64,000 nucleotides of DNA from Prorocentrum cordatum (GCA_963575745.1 CAUYUJ010003658.1:118501-182500); one strand, 5' to 3'. Shown: positions 24,945 to 35,969, counted from the stretch's first letter. Program-made: numbers and translations. The notes: generated from the sequence alone by a model not told the origin.

Positions 24945-25212
24945 AACGCTTCTGTGAACCACAGTGCCTGCGTGCACCGCAGCGCCTGTATACACCACAT
25001 CGCTGATGTATACCACAGCAGCCGCGTGCGACACAGCGCCAATGCGCACCACAGTTCCTGCGTGCAACACTGTGCTTCTGTACACCACTGTGCTTCTGTA
25101 CACTGCACCCGCGCGCAACGCAGCATCAGTGCACACCACAGTGTTTGCCTGCACCACAACGCCTGCGTACACCCTGCGCCTGTGTGCACCACAGCAACTG
25201 CGTGCAAGAGAA
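24945..25212. repeat. 18-bp minisatellite (ACCACAGTGCCTGCGTGC)
   Basis: About 14 imperfect 18-bp units. In translation they give hexapeptides such as HHSACV. The same unit occurs in reverse orientation at 56.75-56.93 kb. Confidence 0.85.
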
Positions 25213-25339
25213 CGCCACTGTTTTTTTTCGGCGTACGCAGCAGGCGGACACCACAGGACAGAACAGAGCCGGGATGAAACTGCTCTTCTCGCCATTTGAC
25301 GAAGGGCTGGGCGTTGAGCTGAGCCGCTCCGCAGGAGCG

Positions 25340-25460
25340 GGAGGAGGAGGAGGAGGAGGAGGAGGAGGAGGAGGAGGAGGAGGAAGAGTAGGGAGAGTAG
25401 GAGAAGGAGGACGAGGACGAGGACAAGGACGAGGACGAAGACGGAGACAAGGAGGAAAAT
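25340..25460. repeat. GGA/GAC purine tract
   Basis: (GGA)n then imperfect GGACGA units; low complexity. Confidence 0.9.
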
Positions 25461-25591
25461 GCCTATGGCACCTCATGGTCAGCGCATGGGCACGTAGGCT
25501 CTTGGGGCGTGTACGCCAGGTCTACACGTGGCCTCATCGTGCACCTCGCTATAGCACGTTGCAGGGCGAGGCCAAGGATACCCCAGTGCCT

Positions 25592-26110
25592 CTACTGTAC
25601 ACCTAGTGCGGTCGCGTTGCGGACTCGTATATGCATATCTTGAGTCCGCTCGTAAGCTAAGGTGGGCACTAGGGCGGCGGCATTTTGTGCTCCCCATCTG
25701 TCGTACACCTCAGCTCCTAAGCATTGGAGATTCTCCAACCCACACGTGATGACCTCCTCGTAGGTGGCGTTGTTCTCGTGTTCCGCTCGCTCCAAAAGTG
25801 CCCCAGCTTTGTTACTAGTCCCTCCTCGTTGTCGACCTGTGCCAGTAATAGGGCTTACCACCGTGGCATCAGAGAACAATGATAAGCCCCTAGCCGCGCT
25901 CGTGCACGGTACCACTAGATCCACCCAGCGCATGTCGTTTCTCCAGGCAGCTAACGAGTCGGTCTTCGTCCTTGCCAGCCGCCGCTTGTTCCGTAAGCCA
26001 GCCGTCCGTGACCATGCGCATCGGGCCGATCGGTAGTACATGCTAATCCCAGACGCCGTCGCACTGCACGCACACACTAATTGAATAACAATCCGCAACT
26101 TTGAGTACAT
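25592..26110 (-). pseudogene. Element tail with nuclease-like (PD-(D/E)XK-like) pattern
   Basis: A 172-codon frame. The core runs from VDLVVPCTSAARGLSLFSDA through TVVSPITGTG, a His/Lys-type spacer and YEEV to GAEVYDRWG. The family shape is an Asp before T-x-V-S-P, then a basic stretch, Y-x-E, and E-V-x-G-R-W. The spacing of acidic residues is reminiscent of restriction-like nucleases found at the C-terminus of R2-type LINEs, but that reading is inference. The N-terminal 60 residues look unrelated. As one remnant it is not expected to be active. Confidence 0.5.
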
Positions 26111-26775
26111 CTGTTGTCCGACATACCAACAGCCACCCTAAAGCAAACCTCCCCATCGTTGAAATCACGCCGACTTTGCCTATGCGGCATTCGCACGTAC
26201 ATTAGACAGGGCTAGGTCACGCACCAATTTGGCATGAGTTGTGTCAACCAGTGATAAGAAACATGGTCTTGCCAACCATGTAATGCTGCCACTCGCCTAC
26301 ACCCATGCGCAGCAAATCCGATCGAGGTGGTCTCTGGCCTGATGTGATATACACCCACGTAGGTCGTTTCGCCCACCAAGCTGCATCGCATTGTCTGCCC
26401 GCTGCCTCTGCCGCCACCAGACATTTTGGGACTTGTGCCACCAAGAGGTCCTTCATAGTTCGCAATGGCGTGGATTGGTATAGCGCTTGGCGTCCAAAGG
26501 TGGGGAACCTTGAGATGCTTTCCAGCTGAGCGTCAGCCCAGCTGGCCCAGTATGCTGCTCTTGATGTGCGTGCCGAGCCCCAGAGGCCCATGCCAGACAG
26601 GCGAAGCAGCAATTGAAGTTGTGTTACCCACGCCGGATTCCACGCACCATGCAAGCTCTGATCCCATTATTCTTCTGTATATGGTAGTGTCGTGCGAAGT
26701 GGCGGGCGTTTCTGCAGCATCCAGAGGGACAGCACGGAGCAAAGCATTAATTTTGCGACCGCGCAGAGTACAATA
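25592..26775 (-). mobile_element. 3' part of a decayed RT-bearing element (minus strand)
   Basis: Read on the minus strand from 26775 down. The frame 26742-26533 has INALLRAVPLDAAE and LGLGTHI. The frame 26654-26244 has SGMGLWGSARTSRAAYWASW, like the G-G-L-G-L-R-S-A-x-R-x-A-P-A-A-Y-W-A-S-W segment after RT in a dinoflagellate retroelement family. The frame 26110-25592 has SLFSDATVVSPITGTG, then RAEHENNATYEEV and GAEVYDRWG, matching the tail of that family. Frames change between the pieces and no RT palm remains. It is antisense to the channel gene. Confidence 0.6.
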
Positions 26776-27031
26776 GGAGCTACGACGCTTGGCGAGGGGG
26801 GATCTTTGTAAGCGCGTTCAGCATATTCGCCCTCTCGTCAACCAAGAGAATCTAACAAGCTTTGTTGCATTATGTTTAGAAGCTGTTATCCTTCCGACAA
26901 CTGTGGGTTACACATGAAACAGATACTGCGAAGGCCTTACGGCTGGTGCCGCCGACCTTGCAGACGGAGGCGACGAGCAGGACAATGACGTTGAGAAGCA
27001 GGAGGTGAGGGACGTCAGGGAGCAGGAGGGG

Positions 27032-27033
<2 letters not shown>
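26776..27033. other. Nothing recognised
   Basis: Short gap between the minus-strand element and the GAT/GGA tract. Confidence 0.3.
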
Positions 27034-27094
<61 letters not shown>

Positions 27095-27190
27095 GGAGGA
27101 GGAGGAGGAGGAGGAGGAGGAGGAGGAGGAGGAGGAGGAGGAGCAGGAGGAGGAGAGGAGGAGGAGGAAGAGGAGGAGGAGGAAAGGGGG
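27034..27190. repeat. (GAT)n followed by (GGA)n
   Basis: About 20 GAT triplets and then about 25 GGA triplets. Met/Arg runs on + and His/Pro runs on - are translations. Confidence 0.95.
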
Positions 27191-27403
27191 AAATTAACAG
27201 GAGCAGGACGAGGCGAGCAGGGCCTGGGGCCTGGGAATCGTGGATTTTTTTGGGGGGGGGGGGGCTGGCTGGATCCTGGGAGGATGTCCTCGGGGCTGGG
27301 TCCTGGAGGGTCCCGGGGACCTCGGAGTTCTGGGTCCTGGATGTGATTCCAGAAGACTCGCCCTCTTCCGCGATAGTTTTCCAGCTCGCAGTGGTAGATT
27401 GGA

Positions 27404-28622
27404 ATGAGGCTCGCTATCCCAGCCCGCGGGGCTTGCGCCACCCAGTTGCTGCGCAGCACACACGCCGGCGTCAGCGACGCCAGCACCAACGCCTACTACG
27501 TCGACCCTACCAACTCTCACGCCAGCGTCAGCGACGCCAGCATCTACGTCGACCCTGCCAACTCTCATGCCTCTCATGCCAGCGTCAGCGACGCCAGCAA
27601 TCACACCTACGACGTCTTCAGCGCCAACTTTCGCGCCAGCGTCAGCGACGCCAGCACTCACGCCTACTGCGTCTGCAGCGCCAGCTTTTACGCCAGCGTC
27701 AGCGACGCCAGCGAATGCGTCGCCAAGTTCAATTCCACATACCCCCAGAACTTTAGCGAAGCCGCCGAGTCAAATTTCACATACTACCAGAACTTCAGCG
27801 AAACCGCCAAGTTCGATTTTCCTCACCCTCAGAACATTCGTGACGCCGCCGAGTTTGATTCTTTTTACTCCCATAACATCAGCGACGCCGCCGAGTTCGA
27901 TTTCCCTTACTCCGACTCCCTTTCCGCAAAGATGACGGACATGTCTCATGATTTCGGACAGTCAGTCATGCCGACATGGAACGGAGATCCCTCAAAGTGG
28001 AGAGGCTACAAGCAGGAGGTGAAGCAATGGAAGCTCAGCCAGAACGTCCCAGTCACACAAAGTCTCGCAGCGAAGCTCGTGCTTAGGCTCAGCGGGACAG
28101 CTCGAATCGCAGGGTTGAATGTGACGGAGGAGCAGCTGCGCCTGGCAGCTGCAGCGCACATCGAGGACGCCGGCGAGAAGAAACGCCAAAGGAATCAGGC
28201 CGACATGGGATGTTTCGCAGCATTTGGAGGCAAATCTGGGTCAGCAGAAGCCCGTGCAGAATGGCGAGACCTTCGAACAGTTTTTTGAATCTACGCAGCA
28301 TCGCCGACGTCGAGGTGAACGAATGACGGACTGGCTCATCGGCTTCGAGACGGGTCTACAGCAGCTGGGCCTCAACGCGCTGGACGACGTAGCGGGATGG
28401 TTCCTGCTGCGAAGGGCCGGGCTCACGGCCGAGCGCCGCGAGCGCGTCGTGGGCAACCGGCCCGAAGCACACTGCGGCGAACAGCGCATCCGTGGACTGT
28501 TGGTGCGGATGTTTCTGGACATCCACAACTCCGAGCGCCGCGCGCCGTCGCCCTCGAGGTCGTGGAGCAACCAGTCGCGCCCCCATGGTGGCCGGCGCAG
28601 CAGCGCCCCCTTCAGTCGCTGA
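27404..28622 (+). pseudogene. Copia Gag, with Ser/Asp repeats, frameshifted
   Basis: The frame 27404-28288 begins with six SVSDAS-type repeats (about residues 27-105) and then about five QNFSEAAEFDF-type repeats, encoded by DNA tandem repeats. Gag proper starts near 27930: MPTWNGDPSKWRGYKQEVK, then KLVLRLSGTARIAGLNV, as in dinoflagellate copia Gag (W-x-G-D-P-x-x-W). Near 28230 the frame shifts into 28224-28622, which continues ETFEQFFESTQHRRRRGERM and WFLLRRAGLTAERRERVVG. The usual CCHC knuckle is not seen. The repeat-rich N-terminus may not belong to the ancestral protein. Confidence 0.7.
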
Positions 28623-28681
28623 GGGCCATCGCAGACTAGGAAATTGCTCTTCACCCGCAGGGGCCTGCGTCGCTATCGCCT

Positions 28682-29228
28682 GAGGCCTGCGTCTCAGAGC
28701 GGCTGATTCACCACCTGCCGGAAAAAGGCGTCGGCGCGGTGGATGCCGCTTGCCTTTTTCCGCGTTTCGGGCAGTAAGTTGCACGACGACTACGAGGGCA
28801 TCCTCGCCAGGATGGGCCTCGCCGACCAGATCCTCGAGGAACCCGAAGACGAAGTCTACATGTTCGGCAGCGGAGGCGCCCTCCCGAGCAAGCTGCGCGC
28901 CGCCGTGCCGCTCGTGCTCTGCGGCAAGGCCTGCCTCGCAGTGTTCAGCGTCGTGGACAGCCCCGCGCTCGGCGTGCCCATTGGCCGCGACTTCGCGCTG
29001 CCTTCCAAGATCGGCATCTTTCTCTGGAAGGGCCAGATCCGCATCGGGAGCTCCGCTCAGAAGCTCACGACGAGCGCCGCGGGCCAGCCCGCGACCAAGT
29101 TGCAGCCAGAGCACTGGCAGGCCATCATGGATGCTGGCATGGAGCGACCTGCCAAGCCACTCAGCCGTCCGAAGGTGAGCGAACGAACCTACGGTCAACG
29201 CTGCGATCAAGACCGGCGCGCTGATTGA
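28682..29228 (+). pseudogene. Copia protease region, frameshifted
   Basis: A short piece (from 28682) reads HHLPEKGVGAVDAACLFPRF, the place of the retropepsin D-S/T-G motif, here D-A-A. After a frame change, 28743-29228 reads LHDDYEGILARMGLADQILE, then EDEVYMFGSGGALPSKLRAA, and ALGVPIGRDF. These match the region from the Asp motif to the second half of the protease in dinoflagellate copia polyproteins. The altered Asp motif and frameshift imply a dead enzyme. Confidence 0.62.
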
Positions 29229-29310
29229 TACACTCCACGAGCTCGTCACGAAGAATGAACTGAACGTCCCGTGGCGACTCCAGCCTCGTCGACCGAAGGG
29301 GTCGCGGCTT

Positions 29311-29634
29311 TTGTCTGCCGTGGCTTCAGCTTTGGCTTGCTGCTCCACCGCAGCGCCAGCTCCGAGCCCCGCGTTGACGACGCCGCCACAAACCACCTCC
29401 CCCGCGACGTGCGCGACCGAGCCGCCGCAGGTCTGCATCGCCTGCGGCGGGAATGCCTGCGAGGCCTGCAGCCGCCAGGGGTTCTGCTCGGACTGCGTTT
29501 TCGGTGCGTCCGTGACTCTGGATTACGACCGGAGACCTGATGGCATCACAGACGCCAGTCCTGGACCCGAGGTCAACGTCGCGGAGGAGGAGCAGCCGCG
29601 CGCGCGGATGCTCAAGAAGGGAAGCCGCAGCTGA
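29311..29634 (+). pseudogene. Copia Cys-rich segment
   Basis: The frame contains CIACGGNACEACSRQGFCSDC, spaced C-x2-C-x4-C-x2-C-x5-C-x2-C, suggestive of zinc binding. It lies between protease and the MTase-like domain. Its role is unknown; the Thr/Pro/Ala-rich lead before it looks like a linker. Confidence 0.5.
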
Positions 29635-29759
29635 TCGCAGGCAAGCGTTCGGCTTTCGTCACCGGGATGAGCGGCATCCAGCCGCATCAAATCAGCCAGG
29701 TTTTGGTCGCCAACCTGGCGAAATCTTTGCCATATCCATCTCTACCTCCACAGCGAGCA

Positions 29760-30420
29760 GCACGGGACTCTACGAGTTGTGCTGCAACCCGGACAGTCAG
29801 CTCATCGCCACCCGGAGGAAGAAGGGGGAGTTGTTTTCAGATGCGGTCTTCCAACTACGACCTCCCTAAGCAGCTCGCGGTCAACAAGCTGGAGGGCAGG
29901 ATCAGATCCAATCTTGCCAGCGGCAAGAGTGCGGGAGTTCACGCTGCATTTCCGTGCCAGCCGTGGACCTCGCTACAGCGACTTGTCGTGAAGATCGACC
30001 CGAGTAAGATCCCGCAGCTCAAGAAGGTTTGGACCAAGTCCAAGCTCATGGTCGGGCTGTTCTTGCAGGCCATGCCCGGGCTGCGCAAGGAGTTCGGCGC
30101 CCAGCTTGCCGTCCCGTTCGAGTGGCCGAGGTGTTGCGACGGTTGGGGTTCCAACAACTATTCGACCGCCAAGCAGCTGAAGGAGCATGTTCCGCGATTC
30201 ATAGATTTCGGCGGCTGCGCGTTCGACCTCAAGGCGAAGAAGGGCGCCCACATCAAGACGCCACGGGGGATCAGCACCGACCACTGCGGGTTCGATGACT
30301 CGCTCAGAAGGCATTGTGATAGGGCGCATCTCCACGCCGAGGCTCGCGGCAATATCGCGAAGAACAACGAGAACTACACGCGCAAGCTCGTGAAGGTGTA
30401 CGGTTCTGGCCGCCGCAGCC
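29760..30420 (+). pseudogene. Methyltransferase-like domain inside the copia polyprotein
   Basis: One frame reads GLYELCCNPDSQLIA (about 29772-29816), in place of a SAM-binding motif I. A frameshift near 29840 then leads to 29850-30420: YDLPKQLAVNKLEGRIRSNL, then HAAFPCQPWTSLQRLV. P-C-Q-P-W resembles motif IV (P-C-Q) of C5-cytosine methyltransferases. Next come VPFEWPRCCDGW and GGCAFDLKAKKGAHIKTP, conserved in this position in dinoflagellate copia elements as I recall them. Cytosine methyltransferase capture by retroelements is reported in dinoflagellates. Assignment here is by motif only; it might be another SAM-fold enzyme. It is broken by the frameshift. Confidence 0.5.
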
Positions 30421-31600
30421 GCACAGGAACCAGCGTTCACGGCCGCGGAGGAGCGGGCGCTCAGGTCCGCCGTGATGCAGCTTCACGTGAACACGGGGCA
30501 CCCGCCCAACGACTCGCTTGCTCGAGCTATCCGCGTGACAGGCGGATCGCAGAGTTCCATGGAGATGGCTCTTAACCTCTACTGTGGCGCTTGTGCAGCG
30601 CATCAACGGCCACTGCCGCATCTGCCAGGCGTAATCAGGCTGGACAGGGATTTCAACGAGTCCATCGAAGTGGACCTTTTACCCTCGCCGACTACGCGGG
30701 CAGCCAGCTGATCAACCTGAACGCGGTCGACGTGGCCTCGGGTTTGACGATGTGCGGCGCGGTTGCATGAAGGCGCCCGCCAGCTGTGTTCGCTCGACTG
30801 TTGCAGATTTGGATCGCGCCGTTCGGCGCGCCTCATCGCGTCATATTTGACGGGGGAGGCGAGTTCGCGCGAGAGTCTGCCAGGGAGCTGGGGGGCATGG
30901 GTTGCCGTCTGATGACCACCTCTGCGGCTGCGTCGCAGCAGAATACTGCCGTAGAGCGACGTGGAGGAACGTGGAAGGTGCGCGCGAGGAAGTGGATCGA
31001 CCAGTTTAGCATCAGGTTCGACCGGCCCGAGATCGCCCACGAGGTCCAGTGGCTGATCGCCTCCGTGTGCTGGGCCATGAACAGCCAGGTCAATTCCGCG
31101 GGCTACTCGCCGTCGCAGCGAGTACTCGGGCGAGGTGCTCGGCTTCCCTACTGCTTGCTGGACAGCGCGGGCAGGCTTCCCCTGCGCGAGCGCATCGTGT
31201 CCGACAAGCCTTTCTCCGAGAGCGTCGCCATCGCGAAGGCCGCGCAGGCTTCCGCGCGGGAGCCGAGATTCTACCAGTCCCTTTCGAGAGCGCTGCTGGC
31301 CCGGTCTCGGGCAGATGGAGCTCAGCGCGCCAGCGATGTCTACCAGACTGGCGACCAGGTGTACTACTGGAGGGGGAACGGCAAGCCCGAGCGAGAATGG
31401 GCTTTGCAGTGGCACTGGCCCGGCGTCATCATCGGGGTCGAGGGTTCCTCAAACGTCTGGGTCAGCCACCGCCCCGCGACCGCGAAGGTAAATCGTGGGC
31501 ACCTACGACGCGCCACGGCATCGGAGCTCGCGCCGCGAGAACAAGTGCTGAACGCGCTGCGCGGCAGCCAGCCGCCCGGGCCACCGCCGGGCGCCCCGCC
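30412..31600 (+). pseudogene. Copia integrase, frameshifted
   Basis: The zinc-binding part in 30472-30711 reads MQLHVNTGHPPNDSLARAI ... LYCGACAAHQRP, i.e. H-x3-5-H ... C-x2-C. After one extra T near 30678 the frame gives LADYAGSQLINLNAVDVASG. The 30786 frame carries PHRVIFDGGGEFARE, with the second catalytic Asp, and QQNTAVERRGGTWK, with the Glu. The C-terminal part has VYYWRGNGKPEREWALQWHW and VWVSHRP, like the post-core domain. A stop at 30769 and the indel kill the frame. Confidence 0.75.
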
Positions 31601-32167
31601 AGGGACGTCAGGGCCCGCGCATCCTTCCGATTCTGGAGGAGGCGGCGGCGGCGCAGGTGGTGGGACCCCACCGCCTGGCCACGATGGAGGACGCGAAGGC
31701 CCTGTGCCGCCGCGAGACGACGAGGACGCCTTCCTCGACCTCTCGGGCCCATCACCTCTGAAGCGACCCCGCAGCGAAGAACAGCAGCCACCGCTAGCGC
31801 TGCCAGCGCCAGTTCGGCGCCCGCTGTGGGCTCAGGCGCTGCTGCCGCTCCTGCCGCGGCCGATCATCCTGCTGACTCTGCCGCCGCAGATTTTCACCGA
31901 CATCCTGAACCCGCGCCTCAGGGTCCGGTCGACGACGCCGAGGACGACGGGAAGTCCGACAGCTCCGGGTCGGACATGATGCGGGAATGGCAAAGGGCGG
32001 CGGTGGGGCAGTCTCGACAGGAGACAGTGGCACGGCGCCCACTGGGCGCCGAGAACCAGCGCGGCACGACGGCACAGCGACAGGATCAACCATAATACAT
32101 ACCGCATGCTCTTCGACGCGACCGCGAGCCCGACCCGCGCGAGCGCGCAGCCAAGCGCAAGGATCTT

Positions 32168-33545
32168 TTGGACGACTCGCCCAAGTGCTTCAAGAGGCCG
32201 AAGGGCACGAACAAGGTCGACCACGACTTGGACAACTGCTTCCAGAAGCAAGCGGACGAGCTCCGCGCAAGCACGCGACTCCGCGAGGCACTGCTTGCGG
32301 GCAACGCGACCGCCAAGGGGCTCAAGTACGGCGCCTTGAGCGCCTCCGAGAAGAACATGGACGCCGCCAAGAAGACCGAGTGGTCCAAGTGGACGGAGTT
32401 CGGCGCCTACAAGAAGCTCCCGCCCAGGGAGCTGAGGGAGCTCCTTCGGCGCAACCCTGGCGTCCTCCCTGCGGGCGCACGCTGGGCGCTGACTAGCAAG
32501 GGCCAAAACGTCATGAAGGCCCGTCTAGTTGTGCAGGGCTGCCAGGAGGACAAATCACAGATCAGGGCGGACGCGCCTGCGGGGTCAAGGGACACGCTGT
32601 ACCTTGCCCTGGCCGCCGCAGCCCAGAAGAACTGGGGCATCTCGTCCTGCGACGCAATGGCGGCCTACCTACAGTCGGGGGGCATCGAGAGGCTGCTGCT
32701 CCTGCGCATGCCGGCCAAGAACACGCCGCCGGGGGCGCAGCCTTGCGAGATCGCGATGGCCACGGGCGCGATCTACGGAGCGCGCGACGCCGGGGGCAGT
32801 GGTACCTCTACGCCCAGAAGGTCATCGCCGAGGCCTTTACTACTTCTACGACGAAGGTGTGCTCGCCGCGGTTACCCATTCCCACGTGGGCGACTTCTTG
32901 ATCGCTCAGCGTAACAACTCCACCAAGTGGAAGTCCACTATTGCATCGCTGGGGGGGAAGCTTTCATCTCAAGCAGGTCGACGGGGTCAATACTGTGGAC
33001 GTACAATCACCAAGCTCGACGACGAGTTTCGGGTGACCCTGGCTACCGTCGCCTCGCAGGTGGATTACATCGACCTGGAGGTCCCGAGTGCCCGCAATGC
33101 CGAGGATCGGCTCACTGCCACTGAGGTGACGAGCTACCGCCACGCGCTCGGGCAGCTGCTATGGCTAGCACTCCAGACCCGGGTGGGCATCGCCTGCCCG
33201 GTGAGCTTTGCAGCCCACCGCGCCAGCGTCGCCACCGTGGCAGACGCGAAGACCCTGAACAATACCGTCGCCTACGCGCACTTGACCTCGAACTTCGCGA
33301 TCGTGCTGAAGCGCAGGCTCGTCGATCTGATGATGGCCACCACCGCGTGCTTCAGCGATGCTGCGTTCGCCGCGGTGGACGGGGCCAAGAGCCAGTGGGG
33401 CATGGTGATGGGGCTCGCTCGCCGCGCGCGCGATGTCGTCGGCGGCCGCTACGATCTTTGCCTGCCCGTGGCCTGGCACTCAGGCACGGTCAAGAGTTCG
33501 GCGAAACCGACGCTCACTGCCGAGGGCGACGCAACCCTCGACAGG
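32168..33545 (+). pseudogene. Copia reverse transcriptase (RVT_2), frameshifted; HVDD changed to HVGD
   Basis: The frame 32168-32914 reads WSKWTEFGAYKKLPPRELRE, then MKARLVVQGCQED, IRADAPAGSRDTLYLALAAA, and SSCDAMAAYLQSGGIERLLL, whose Asp is motif A. Near 32800-32850 the frame shifts to 32529-33662. That frame has LAAVTHSHVGDFLIAQRN at 32860-32910: the catalytic pair, normally V-D-D, reads V-G-D (GGC at 32889-32891), so the enzyme could not work. Then GRRGQYCGRTI and WLALQTRVGIACPV follow as in copia RT connection domains. Upstream (31600-32160) is a Pro/Ala-rich linker. Confidence 0.8.
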
Positions 33546-33900
33546 TACCCACCGAGGTCTGCAACCCCAAGATGGCGCTCAAGCAGATCGACGTCCTCGT
33601 CGACAAGCGCCCCGGGAAGATCTACAGCGACAGCAAACTCTCGTGACGCACATCGCTTCTGATGTAGGTCAGTCTACCGATCAGCGATTCCGCATCGTCG
33701 CCTCCATGATTGAGGAGGCCGTGCACCCCAACAGTGCACTCATGCTCAGCTTGGCCCAGACTTGGGCCATGGTCGCGGACGCCTTGACCAAGGCATTGAA
33801 AGCTGGCGCCCTGCTGGCATTCTTCGGGGCCCGCAAGCACAGCTACGGGGCCCGGCAGACGCGCGCCGCTATGTTCGCCTCAGTCCTGCCTACGGGCCTC
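33320..33900 (+). pseudogene. Copia RNase H, frameshifted
   Basis: ATTACFSDAAFAAVDGAKSQ carries the first Asp. LPVAWHSGTVKSSAKPTLTA followed by EGDAT carries the Glu. Then two frame changes (near 33545 and 33640) lead through KIYSDSKL (third Asp) to THIASDVGQSTDQR, and finally AQTWAMVADALTKALKAG with the last Asp. All four acidic residues are still readable, but in three frames. This is the standard C-terminal domain of copia polyproteins. Confidence 0.75.
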
Positions 33901-34817
33901 GGCAGGGTCAAGGGACAGCCTGCGCCTGCGCCGACGGTGCCAGACTACAGCTTCAACGTTTGCCTGATGACATTCACGGTCGTCCTCGGCATGACTAATG
34001 GTTTCGGCATCTGCGCGACGCCCTGGGCAATCATGAGGCAGAAAAGCATGATCGTCATCGAGGATCACGTAGCCGAGGCGAAGGCAATTGGCGAGCACCC
34101 CGGTTGCGACGGTCGCATGCTTTGCCGGCGCCGTAACATTCCAGCTAGAATCCTCGAGGATCGTGATTGCGACGGCGACATCACAGTGCACCCCTCGGAT
34201 GGACACAGCAGTGTCTAGGCATCGTGTTCATCTGCAGCGGCTTCCGGCGTATCTCTCGGACACCACCTATCGCAGCCTCCAGTATCAGCACCGCCGCCGT
34301 CACTGCTGCCGCCAGAACCACCGCCTGCCAGCGCGCCACTTACCGCAACATCAACACGATCGAGGTCAGCGAGATCTCAGAGTTCGGTGTCAGCCCCTAC
34401 CTCACCAAACATAGCCACCGTATCGAGTTCATCGAGTTCAGTATCTGCGAGTGTGGTTTCGTGGGCTGGTTCCTCGCCGACGGTATCGTTGAACGAGATG
34501 CTCAACTGTGTGACCGCCGTACCCCGCCATGATTTCAGAACCGGGCATAATCCGCATCGCGTCTACATGCTTGCAAGACCTGCAAGGAGCATTCGTCATG
34601 GCTTCTCCGGTTCTACAGGCGCAGCAGTCCCGATTTGACGAATTTCTTTGAAGGCGCGATGAATGATCTCATGGGTCAATGGAGGAGGCTCACGGGCAGA
34701 GAGTGCTGGCGTGGACCTGACCTGATGAACAAACCGACGAAGCCCAAGAAGGAGAGATGAACCCCGCTTGGTGTCCGGACGGCAGATTGGCTGGTCGAGC
34801 CAGCTACATACACGTAA
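33901..34817 (+). pseudogene. Copia 3' tail, unrecognised frames
   Basis: After RNase H the frame runs to 34218 with NVCLMTFTVVLGMTNGFGIC and a short Cys-rich end. Another frame, 34167-34532, has SEISEFGVSPYLT and ICECGFVGWFLADGIVE. Neither is recognised. They may be an accessory tail of the element or untranslated 3' sequence. Confidence 0.35.
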
Positions 34818-34970
34818 GTCCGCATTGCTGTTTTGTTTTCGCATCATCCGTCAACTTGCGCTTAAGTCTGCATTGCTGCTTTGTTTTCGCACAGGGTTGC
34901 TCACACGTTAATCAGCATTGTTGTTCGATTATTACACCTGGCTACTTACACGTAAGTCCGCATTTAGAGA
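34818..34970. repeat. About 45-bp minisatellite
   Basis: GTAAGTCCGCATTGCTGTTTTG recurs about 3.5 times with variants (34816, 34863, 34908, 34952). Confidence 0.75.
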
Positions 34971-35332
34971 AGCTTCATCCAGTGTGCACAAGCTTTGTTT
35001 CGAAGCTGTGATGGCGATCGCACCCATCCCGATCTTATCTCGATAAGATAGCCTTTTGGGGGGGTCTGTCGTTTCGCGATCGAACTCTTGCTATTGCTAG
35101 CCTTGCTTGTTTTGGTTCGCGCTGGCGGCGCTGAGAGCTAAAAATATCCTGCAGCTCGCGTGTAGCGCATCTGCTTAAGTGCCCAAGGGGCTGCCTGCTA
35201 TGCAAGCCGTGTCGAGCCGCTTGGCCGCCTTCTGCCAGCACGCCTGGCGCTCCGCTCAATGAAAAGCCAGGCTTATATGCCCGGCTGCTCTGGCGCCTCA
35301 GCCTTGTGCGCCTGCGCGCCGTGCAGGAGGAG

Positions 35333-35362
35333 TGTGATTCCAGAAGACTCGCCCTCTTCCGC
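35333..35362 (+). repeat. 30-bp direct repeat copy (candidate LTR start)
   Basis: Exact match to 27342-27371. It begins TGTGATTCC and ends CTCTTCCGC, directly after the purine tract GCAGGAGGAG (35323-35332). No match extends beyond the 30 bp on either side. Confidence 0.7.
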
Positions 35363-35969
35363 CTCGCTTCCGCCCCGTCTCGCATGCCTGCTCTGCCGCA
35401 ACCGTTCTCCCTCAAAACAGGGCCATTGGTTAATTGAGCTACGATTTGTGCCGCGCAGAATGCGAAAAAGTATCATCAACGATAATCATCCATATCACAC
35501 TGGGGTGTCCCGTGGCCGACCGCCCAGGAGGTCGCTTCGGTTCAGGAGGGGGACCGAGGGAGGAGGGGGGAGGGAGGAGAGGGCGTTGTAGAATGCCTCG
35601 GCTCTTGGCCCGTCTGAGGTTTTGGGGAGTCGTATCTGACGCGGGGCCCCTCCCTGGACACCCCCCGGGACTCCCCCTTGGGACTTTCCCCGGGCCCCCC
35701 CCCGGGGACCCCTCCCTCGGCAGGGAAGGGATCAAAGGGAAGCGGCTTCCCTTCGACTGAATGGCAACGTTGCTCTTGAGGGGGAGGCCCTGGGAAAGCG
35801 GGGGGGGGGAGCGGCGACTAACCCAGGGAAAAGGGGGAAAGGGGGGGAGGGGAGACGGACCCGGGGAAAGGGGGGGCGCAGGGACAGGAAACGACTGGCC
35901 CAGGCAAAGGGTGGGCGCAGGGACGAACGACGGGAACGGACAAACCCCTCACACACGCCGACACAGGGA
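35363..35969. other. G/C-rich low complexity, nothing recognised
   Basis: Runs of G and C (35640-35720, 35800-35880) without a gene. Confidence 0.4.

Larger units (their letters stand above)
27342..35362 (+). mobile_element. Decayed Ty1/copia-type LTR retrotransposon with MTase-like domain
   Basis: Order on the + strand: Gag, protease, Cys-rich segment, methyltransferase-like domain, integrase, RVT_2 reverse transcriptase, RNase H. Integrase before RT is the copia order. The body (27404-34220) is broken by at least eight frame changes. An exact 30-bp direct repeat (27342-27371 and 35333-35362) flanks it, and the 3' copy directly follows a purine tract GCAGGAGGAG. That arrangement fits LTR starts with a polypurine tract, though no longer LTR match extends. 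It sits in sense orientation in the large B-C intron. Confidence 0.8.
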
